Below, piece by piece: positions 31,728 through 36,826 of a stretch of DNA of 36,826 nt. Source of the DNA: Halorubrum ezzemoulense DSM 17463 (GTDB lineage: Archaea > Halobacteriota > Halobacteria > Halobacteriales > Haloferacaceae). The first letter of the stretch is position 1; every line of letters begins with the position of its first letter. The stretch covers positions 1-36,826 of the forward strand of contig NZ_NEDJ01000030.1 of NCBI RefSeq assembly GCF_002114285.1, in the 5' to 3' direction. The position numbers were made by a program, and so were the translations under genes. The notes under the pieces are model-generated. The model made no database searches, was not told the DNA's origin, and saw only the letters and a list, made by a program, of their open reading frames with translations.

Positions 31728-32564
31728 TCAGTCGCGCCGGAGTTCGCGCACTCGGTCGATGTTCCACGCGAAGCTCTTCCCGTCCTCGGTCGGCGTCTCC
31801 AGCGCGAGCGGCACGTCCGCCAGGTCGGGGTGGTTGAGGAACCGCTCCATCCCCGCCTCGCCGATGTGCCCCTCGCCGATGTGGGCGTGTTCGTCCTTGT
31901 TGGTGCCGCACTCGTGTTTCGAGTCGTTGAGGTGGACGTACTCCAAGTGTTCTAACCCGACCACGTCGTCGAACTCGCCGATCGTCTGGTCGACCGCCTC
32001 GGGCGTCGAGAGGTCGTAGCCCGCCGCGAACGCGTGTGCGGTGTCGACGCAGACATCGATGTCGGTCTCGGTGCGGTCGATGACCCCCGCGAGGTGCTCG
32101 AACTCGCCGCCGAGTTTCGTTCCCGCGCCCGCGTCGCTCTCGATCAGGATCGTCACGCCGTCGGGCACGTCGAGGTCGTCTATCACCGACGCGGCGTTAT
32201 CGAGGCCGCCCTCGACGCCGGCCCCCGTGTGCGCGCCGAGGTGGACGTTCACGTACGGGATGCCCAGCTTGTCGGCCGCGTCGACCTCTTTTTGCATCGA
32301 GTCGAGCGACTTCTCACGGAGCCCCTCCTTCGGCGTACAGAGGTTCACGAGGTAGGAGGTGTGGATCACCCACGGCCCCTCCAAGTCGCGTTCGGTCCCC
32401 TCGCGGAACCGTTCGGCCTCCTCGTCGCCGATGTCCGGGTCCTGCCACACCTGCGGCGAGTGGGTGAAGATCTGTCCACAGTTGCCGCCGACCTCGACCT
32501 GGTTCGCCACGGCGTTGTCCACGCCGCCGGCGATGGAGACGTGCGCGCCGACCTTGAGACTCAT
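31728..32564 (-). CDS. nfo: Endonuclease IV (AP endonuclease)
   Basis: Cuts the DNA backbone 5' of abasic sites in base-excision repair. The 278-residue TIM barrel has the three-metal site residues spread along it: [28 protein letters not shown] with its glutamate, [13 protein letters not shown] with Asp and His, [12 protein letters not shown], the D-x-H of [12 protein letters not shown], and the final [10 protein letters not shown]. All expected positions are filled. The start [14 protein letters not shown] is the classical N-terminus. A TATA-like GGCTTTTTCG (about 32584-32593) lies 27 bp before the ATG. The longer open frame that continues to 33263 is in the repeat and lplA region and is not part of the protein. 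PolX in this window works in the same repair route. Confidence 0.95.
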   Translation of the reverse strand: MSLKVGAHVSIAGGVDNAVANQVEVGGNCGQIFTHSPQVWQDPDIGDEEAERFREGTERDLEGPWVIHTSYLVNLCTPKEGLREKSLDSMQKEVDAADKLGIPYVNVHLGAHTGAGVEGGLDNAASVIDDLDVPDGVTILIESDAGAGTKLGGEFEHLAGVIDRTETDIDVCVDTAHAFAAGYDLSTPEAVDQTIGEFDDVVGLEHLEYVHLNDSKHECGTNKDEHAHIGEGHIGEAGMERFLNHPDLADVPLALETPTEDGKSFAWNIDRVRELRRD

Positions 32565-32640
32565 ACCGATCACACGGGGGCGGTCGAAAAAGCCCCTTCG
32601 GAACCGGGCGGTCCGCGGTCGTTCGCGGTCGTCCCCGCCG

Positions 32641-32751
32641 TCACCCGCCGCCGCTCCCCGCTTTCCACGTCTTATCGCCGCTCCCCGCTTTCCACGTCTT
32701 GCCGCCGCTTCCCGCTTTCCACGTCTTACCGCCGCTCCCCGCTTTCCGCAT
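32641..32751 (-). CDS. Possible small repeat peptide after lplA
   Basis: The ATG at 32751 starts one base after the lplA TAA (TAAGATG) and opens 36 codons to a TGA. The product is almost wholly a nine-residue repeat, KTWKAGSGG and variants, in four copies: strongly basic, with one Trp per repeat except the first, which has Arg for Trp. It is encoded by the 27-bp tandem array below, whose period is a multiple of three, so every unit stays in frame. Tight spacing to lplA would allow translational coupling. A basic protein would be unusual in an acidic proteome, so the frame may be only a by-product of the repeat. Confidence 0.25.
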   Translation of the reverse strand: MRKAGSGGKTWKAGSGGKTWKAGSGDKTWKAGSGGG

Positions 32752-32757
32752 CTTACG
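32650..32757. repeat. 27-bp tandem repeat, four copies
   Basis: Units begin at 32650, 32677, 32704 and 32731, each starting GCCGCT (unit 3 GCCGCT with a following T for C) and containing CCCGCTTTCC and CTTA or a variant. The array lies between the endonuclease IV promoter and the end of lplA; the lplA stop codon is inside the last unit. Confidence 0.92.
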
Positions 32758-33601
32758 CGCCGCCCCCGGGTCGCGTCCGGGCCCATTCCTCGTTCCGGTA
32801 CTTCTCCGCGGCGATTTCCTCGGCCCGCTCCAGTTCGTCGTCGGTCCACGACCCGTCCGCGTCGACCGTCGCTCCCGGAGTCGCGTCCGCCCAGTCGGCC
32901 AGCGCCGCCTCGACGGTCGCCACCGCGGCCGCGCGGTCGACATCGACCAGTTCGTCCATCCCGACGACCCGGTCTCGGAACGCCTCGGGAGTCACCGACG
33001 GATCGGCGAAGACGCCGAGGTGCCGCGGCGCGTCGACCGAGAAGGTCAACGACCCGTGCTGGATCACCGCCTCCCGCTTGCGGTACTGCGCGTTGCCGGC
33101 GATCTTGCGGAGCTCGTCGCCCTCCGGTCCCGGGGCCACCACGTCGTGTGCCGGGTGGAGCTCGCGGAGGTAGCAGGCGGGGTGATACAGTTCCGGCATC
33201 CACTCGTCGACGTAGTCCGCGTCGACGCCGAGCCGGTCGAAGGCGTCGAGGACCGGCTCGCAAAGAAGGTGGTAGCAGTCGAGCAGTTCGCCCGGCACCG
33301 GCTCCGCGGGGACCGCGATAGAGTAGGCGACATCACCCGTTTCGTCGTGGTAGATGCCGCCGCCGCCGGTCTGCCGGCGCGTTGCGTCGATCCCCTCGCG
33401 CTCGCAGAATCTCCAGTCGACCGTCTCCGGGTCTTGGTGGCGGCCGAGGGTGAGACAGCTCGGCTCCCAGCGGTAGGTGCGGAGCGTGGCGGGGCCGCCG
33501 GCCGCGGCGGTCTCGGCGGCAACCTCGTCTAACGCCATCTGCATTGGGCCGGGGCGGGTCTCCTCGCGGATCAGCCGCCAGTCGACGGCGGGCGCGGTCA
33601 T
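32753..33601 (-). CDS. lplA: Lipoate-protein ligase A family protein
   Basis: Attaches lipoate or octanoate to 2-oxoacid dehydrogenase or glycine-cleavage proteins. The 282-residue protein has the biotin/lipoyl ligase core: [15 protein letters not shown] (about 43-57), the ligand loop [12 protein letters not shown], and the catalytic lysine segment [20 protein letters not shown], followed by [16 protein letters not shown]-terminal helical part ([18 protein letters not shown]) resembles the accessory domain sometimes encoded separately. The ATG at 33601 follows a TATA-like CGCTTTCGG at about 27 bp (near 33625-33633). RIO2 is divergent. The stop lies in the 27-bp repeat array. Confidence 0.9.
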   Translation of the reverse strand: MTAPAVDWRLIREETRPGPMQMALDEVAAETAAAGGPATLRTYRWEPSCLTLGRHQDPETVDWRFCEREGIDATRRQTGGGGIYHDETGDVAYSIAVPAEPVPGELLDCYHLLCEPVLDAFDRLGVDADYVDEWMPELYHPACYLRELHPAHDVVAPGPEGDELRKIAGNAQYRKREAVIQHGSLTFSVDAPRHLGVFADPSVTPEAFRDRVVGMDELVDVDRAAAVATVEAALADWADATPGATVDADGSWTDDELERAEEIAAEKYRNEEWARTRPGGGA

Positions 33602-33747
33602 GTCGACACCGTCGGCCGCCGCTCCGAAAGCGGTTGCGCTCGGCCCAGCGGTCGGCCCGAACGAAATTCGATATCGCAATATACGCTATACTAGTGGATG
33701 TCGTCGAACGCGCGCCCCTTTTACGAATCGCCGGAGTAGGGGCGCGT

Positions 33748-34662
33748 ATGGTGCGAAACGTCGCCGGCGACATGGCCGACCTCGACCCCGAGGACTTCTA
33801 CCTCCTCTCGGGCGTCGAGCAGGGGATGCGCTTCTCGGAGTGGGTCCGTCGCGACAAGCTCCCGGACTACGCCGACCTGACGCGCGAGGAGGTCGACTAC
33901 CGCATCGACCGCTGCCTCGACCGCGAGCTGATCGAGCGGAAGACGATCCAGTACGAGGGGTACCAGCTCACCTTCGAGGGGTATGACGCCCTGGCGCTCC
34001 GGACGTTCGCGGAGCGGGAGACAATAGACGGCGTGGGGTCGCCGCTCGGGCTCGGCAAGGAGGGCGACGTGTACGAGGCGCAGTCGTTCCGGCCGCTCGC
34101 CCTGAAGTACCACCGCGAGGGGTACACCAACTTCCGCGAGGTGAACCGCGAGCGCGAGTACACCGCCGACCGGGACCACGTCTCGTGGCTGTACACCGCG
34201 CGCAAGGCGGCCGAGCGGGAGTACGAGGCGATGGAGTCGCTGTATCCGGACGTCTCCGTCCCCCGGCCGGTCGACCACAACCGACACGCCATCGTGATGG
34301 AGAAGTTCGCGGGCGTCGAACTTTCGCGCGCGAAGCTCGACCCCGAGCAGGCGGTCGGCGTCCTCGATCTGATCTGCCGCGAACTCGCGACCGCCCACGA
34401 ACTCGGCTGGATCCACGCCGACGCCTCCGAGCACAACGTCGCGGTCGCCGAGAGCGGGATCACCATCTTCGACTGGCCGCAGGCGGTGCCCGTCGACCAC
34501 GAGAACGCGCGGGAGTTCCTCGAACGCGACGTGGAGAACCTCGTCCGGTACTTCGGTCGGAAGTACCCGCACGAGGTGCCGCGAGAGGCCGACATCGAGG
34601 GCATCGCCGCCGCTATCGCCGACGGCTCGTTCGAGAGCGTGCGGTCGTTCGGCGCCGAATAA
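33748..34662 (+). CDS. rio2: RIO2-type serine kinase
   Basis: An atypical kinase/ATPase needed in archaea and eukaryotes for late maturation of the small ribosomal subunit. In 304 residues: an N-terminal winged helix (about 8-85, with LLSGVEQGMRFSEWV and REVDYRIDRCL-like EEVDYRIDRCLDRELIER), then the RIO domain. The P-loop is GLGKEGDVYEA (101-111), Lys120 is in ALKYHREG, the catalytic loop is HADASEHNVAV with Asp225, and the metal aspartate is Asp242 in IFDWPQAV. All key residues are present. The ATG follows CCTTTTACG (about 33716-33724) at 27 bp, supporting a leaderless start at 33748, not the longer frame from 33544. Confidence 0.95.
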   Translation: MVRNVAGDMADLDPEDFYLLSGVEQGMRFSEWVRRDKLPDYADLTREEVDYRIDRCLDRELIERKTIQYEGYQLTFEGYDALALRTFAERETIDGVGSPLGLGKEGDVYEAQSFRPLALKYHREGYTNFREVNREREYTADRDHVSWLYTARKAAEREYEAMESLYPDVSVPRPVDHNRHAIVMEKFAGVELSRAKLDPEQAVGVLDLICRELATAHELGWIHADASEHNVAVAESGITIFDWPQAVPVDHENAREFLERDVENLVRYFGRKYPHEVPREADIEGIAAAIADGSFESVRSFGAE

Positions 34663-34770
34663 AGCGGATAGCGCGATACGAAATCCGGCTTGGCCGCGGT
34701 TCGTCCCGCTCGGCTGCCGTTCGTCACGTCCGCACCGGTCCGCAGGGTCTCGCCGACCGTCTGGCGAGGT

Positions 34771-34822
34771 TTTAGGCATACCTAAGATTCGAAACCGCTT
34801 TAATCCTTTAGGGTGGCCTAAA
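34771..34822 (+). promoter_or_regulatory. Two palindromic TTAGG-N4-CCTAA operators around the promoter
   Basis: Site 1: TTAGG (34772-34776), four bases, CCTAA (34781-34785). Site 2: TTTAGG (34807-34812), GTGG, CCTAAA (34817-34822). Centres are 36 bp apart, and the TATA-like GCTTTAATCC (34798-34807) lies between them, with initiation expected at about the ATG (34827). The half-sites match those of DtxR/IdeR-family metal regulators. Binding would block the TATA region and the start site together, which suits repression of an iron-uptake gene when iron is plentiful. Confidence 0.75.
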
Positions 34823-34826
34823 TCGT

Positions 34827-36065
34827 ATGCAACCAGACGCGGACCGACTCACCGGCACGCGACGCGACGCGATCAGGTACTGCGGCGCCGTCGCCGGCGC
34901 GGGGCTCCTCGCCGGGTGTAGCGGGAGGGAGACGACGCCGAGCGGGTCCGAGAATGAGGCCGGTTCCGCGGACGGAGGCTCCGGCGGCGACTCGCCGGAC
35001 ACGTACACGGCCGCGATGGCCCCGGTGGGCGAGGTCGAGTTCGACGCGGTCCCCGAGAGCGTGTCGGTGTACAGCCTGCTGTACGCCGACCTCGCCGTGG
35101 CGCTCGGCCACGGCGGGGCGGTGAACTCTCTCGGGTTCGACGCCGACGCGGGCGGGAACACGCTCGACGCCTACTACGCGAACCTCGACGGCGTCTCCTT
35201 CGATCGCGAGGGGATCACGCAGCTCAACTCCGGTTCGGGCGGGGGCATCTCGGTCGACCGCGAGCTCCTCTACGAGCTCGACTCCGACCTCCACCTGGCC
35301 GACCCGGCGCTGTTCGCCTCCTTCGACGGCTGGGACGAGGAGGACGTGGCCGAGGTCCGGGAGCGCGTCGGGCCGTGGTTCGGAAACAGCTACAGCCGCC
35401 GGCACGCCGCGCCGCCCGAGGCGTACCGCGACCGGTACGAGTACTACACCCTCCCCGAGATCGGCGAGCGGGTCGCCGCCGCGTTCCGAGAGTCGGAACG
35501 CTTCGCCGCGCTCGACGCGGTCCGCGAGGACCTGATCGAGACGATCCGGAGCGACCTCCCCCCGGCCGAGGAGCGGCCGACCGTCGCGACGCTCATCTAC
35601 ATGGACGGGACATACTACCCCTCGCGGACCGACGAGCCGGGGTTCGCAAACGCGCACGTGCGTCCGTTCGACGTGCCCGACGCGTTCGCCGGCGACGACG
35701 TCACCTACGAGACGGCATACGACCACGAGCGACTGCTGGAGGTCGACCCCGACGTCGTCCTCCACCAGTACGGGATCGCCTCTTACTACGACGTGGGCGC
35801 TGTCCGCGAGGAGCTGTCGGACCACCCGGTCGCCGGCGACCTCTCCGCGATAGCGAACGACCGCTTCTACCCCTCCGGCGATCCGGTTCAGGGCCCGATC
35901 ATGAACCTGTTCCAGCTGGAGATGACCGCGAAACAGCTGTTCCCGGAGCGGTTCGGTGAGTGGCCGACGTACGAACACGGCGACGACTACCCGGAGATCC
36001 CCGCCGACGAACAGCTGTTCGACCGCGGCGAGGTCGCCTCGATCGTCGCCGGAGGGGGCGAATGA
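34827..36065 (+). CDS. ABC transporter substrate-binding lipoprotein (iron/siderophore type)
   Basis: A 412-residue exported binding protein. The N-terminus has twin arginines (TRRDAIRYCG, Arg12-Arg13), a hydrophobic stretch and a lipobox LLAGC with Cys31, so it is a Tat-exported lipoprotein as usual for haloarchaea. A Gly/Ser/Asp linker leads into a helical-backbone binding fold of the BtuF/FepB/FhuD class (ESVSVYSLLYADLAVALGHG early, DVVLHQYGIASYY and ANDRFYPSGDPVQG late). Iron-siderophore or related metal chelates are the likely ligand. This is supported by the two DtxR-like operators at its promoter. It overlaps the next gene by four bases (ATGA). No permease or ATPase gene is seen before the window ends. 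Confidence 0.88.
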   Translation: MQPDADRLTGTRRDAIRYCGAVAGAGLLAGCSGRETTPSGSENEAGSADGGSGGDSPDTYTAAMAPVGEVEFDAVPESVSVYSLLYADLAVALGHGGAVNSLGFDADAGGNTLDAYYANLDGVSFDREGITQLNSGSGGGISVDRELLYELDSDLHLADPALFASFDGWDEEDVAEVRERVGPWFGNSYSRRHAAPPEAYRDRYEYYTLPEIGERVAAAFRESERFAALDAVREDLIETIRSDLPPAEERPTVATLIYMDGTYYPSRTDEPGFANAHVRPFDVPDAFAGDDVTYETAYDHERLLEVDPDVVLHQYGIASYYDVGAVREELSDHPVAGDLSAIANDRFYPSGDPVQGPIMNLFQLEMTAKQLFPERFGEWPTYEHGDDYPEIPADEQLFDRGEVASIVAGGGE

Positions 36066-36826
36066 GCGGTCCCGCCGAGCCCGAGGCCGCCGACCGCGAC
36101 GTCGTCGTGGTCGGCTGCGGGCCGGCCGGCTGCGCCGCCGCGGTGTTCGCCGCGCGCGACGGCCTCGACGTGACCGTCTTCGACCGCGGCCGGTCGTCGC
36201 TCGCGCGGTGCGCGCACCTCGAGAACTACCCCGGCTTCCCGGCCGGCGTCGACGTCGGAACCCTCTCCGACCTCATGCGCGAGCAGGCCGAGCGGGCGGG
36301 CTGTGCGGTCGTCGACGACCTCGTCGAGACCGTCGAGCGGGCGACCGACGGCGGGCCCGGAGAGCCCCCCGAGGGCGACGCGCCTCGGTTCGTCGTGACC
36401 CCGCAGGAGGGCGACCCGGTCACCGCCCGCCGGGTGGTCGCGGCGACGCGCTACGACGGCGAGTACCTCCGCGGGCTCAACGAGGACGGCGCGATGTTCG
36501 AGGCACGCGATCGCGACGGTGAGACGCGCGAGGACTTCGACCGGGAGTACGCGGACCGAGACGGGAAGACGCCGGTCGAGGGGCTGTACGTCGCGTCTCC
36601 GTCGGACGCGGACCGGCAGGCGGTCACGGCCGCGGGCCGGGGCGCGCGGGTCGGCAAGCGGGTGGTCGCCGACGCCCGGATCGCCGACGGCTGGTGGCCG
36701 GCCGCCGCCGCGGCCGTCGACTGCGCCCGCCGCGCCGCCCCGCGCGAGGCCGCGGGGACCGACCCGGCGCGCCGGGGCGCGCGGCTCGCGGCGACCCACG
36801 CCTGCCGCCCGGCCGACCCCGACTCC
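36062..36826 (+). CDS. FAD-dependent oxidoreductase, thioredoxin-reductase-like (runs off window)
   Basis: 255 codons are visible and the frame is still open at the last base. The N-terminus has the FAD dinucleotide motif VVVVGCGPAGCAAAVFAARD, followed by VTVFDRGRSSLARCAHLENY and PGFPAGVDVGTLSDLM, all like thioredoxin reductase. The second FAD motif is GLYVASPSDADRQAVTAAGRGA at about residue 185-205. The NADPH-binding domain and CxxC centre expected between them are missing; instead there is a short acidic bridge. The ATG overlaps the stop of the substrate-binding protein, so it belongs to the same iron-controlled operon. A role in releasing iron from a chelate by reduction is possible but is an inference. 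Confidence 0.8.
   Translation, partial: MSGPAEPEAADRDVVVVGCGPAGCAAAVFAARDGLDVTVFDRGRSSLARCAHLENYPGFPAGVDVGTLSDLMREQAERAGCAVVDDLVETVERATDGGPGEPPEGDAPRFVVTPQEGDPVTARRVVAATRYDGEYLRGLNEDGAMFEARDRDGETREDFDREYADRDGKTPVEGLYVASPSDADRQAVTAAGRGARVGKRVVADARIADGWWPAAAAAVDCARRAAPREAAGTDPARRGARLAATHACRPADPDS

Noticed and set aside
32650-32757. CRISPR array
   Set aside because: The four units are contiguous 27-bp repeats with no spacers and no cas genes nearby.
32565-33263. Upstream extension of endonuclease IV through the tandem repeats
   Set aside because: The classical start at 32564 has a TATA box at 27 bp, and the extension is an antiphase reading of lplA and the repeats.
33665-33705. A/T-rich stretch with several TATA-like words between lplA and rio2 as a replication origin or att site
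   Set aside because: It is only about 40 bp, without repeated origin boxes, a Cdc6/Orc gene, an integrase or a tRNA gene. Ordinary promoter DNA is enough to explain it.

Overview
This window reads as chromosomal DNA from a halophilic archaeon (class Halobacteria), probably Halorubrum or a close relative. The DNA is very GC-rich by eye and the predicted proteins are strongly acidic. The gene set is archaeal: RIO2 kinase, PolX, SRP54, pantoate kinase, an archaeal riboflavin reductase, archaeal SppA and a haloarchaeal actin. Most genes have an A/T-rich TATA-like element centred about 27 bp before an ATG or GTG. This is the layout of leaderless haloarchaeal transcripts, and I used it to choose many starts. 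The genus is an inference. No tRNA, rRNA, CRISPR array or complete insertion sequence was seen.

Layout. 1-291: half of a repeat element carrying a large hairpin, then the thi4 promoter. 292-6790: thiazole synthase, pyruvate kinase, a small membrane protein, NfeD, a YIP1-like membrane protein, dCTP deaminase and the thiamine regulator ThiR. 7111-9285: methionyl-tRNA synthetase. 9314-10674: a VOC protein, an untracked 41-residue membrane protein and the riboflavin-pathway reductase. 10945-11868: a coiled-coil protein behind a long leader with a strong hairpin. 12001-16721: an NCS2 permease, SppA, a DUF373 membrane protein and shikimate dehydrogenase. 16751-18285: a two-gene operon of an archaellar FlaD/E-like protein and a salactin-type actin. 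18439-20923: a PAP2 membrane enzyme, a zinc-ribbon membrane protein and pantoate kinase. 20924-21951: a decayed segment holding a headless antitoxin, a PIN-domain toxin and the remains of a ParB-like gene.

21981-25128: SRP54, a small membrane protein and an MFS transporter. 25136-26651: a membrane protein and a DUF2237 protein. 26767-29799: PolX, a Mut7-C protein and an uncharacterised protein, all in one direction. 29800-30272: a second, larger copy of the repeat element with several hairpins and repeated TATA-like boxes. 30273-33601: a methyltransferase, a membrane protein, endonuclease IV, a 27-bp tandem repeat array and a lipoate-protein ligase. 33748-34662: RIO2. 34827-36826: an iron-type ABC substrate-binding lipoprotein with two palindromic operators around its promoter, overlapping a flavoprotein that runs off the window.

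Working links. thi4 and thiR supply and control thiamine synthesis. PolX and endonuclease IV are both base-excision repair functions. SRP54 and SppA act in membrane protein targeting and signal-peptide turnover. The last two genes look like an iron-responsive uptake operon. The points most worth following are the actin/FlaD-E pairing, the hairpin-rich repeat family, the iron operon with its reduced flavoprotein, and the decayed toxin-antitoxin segment.
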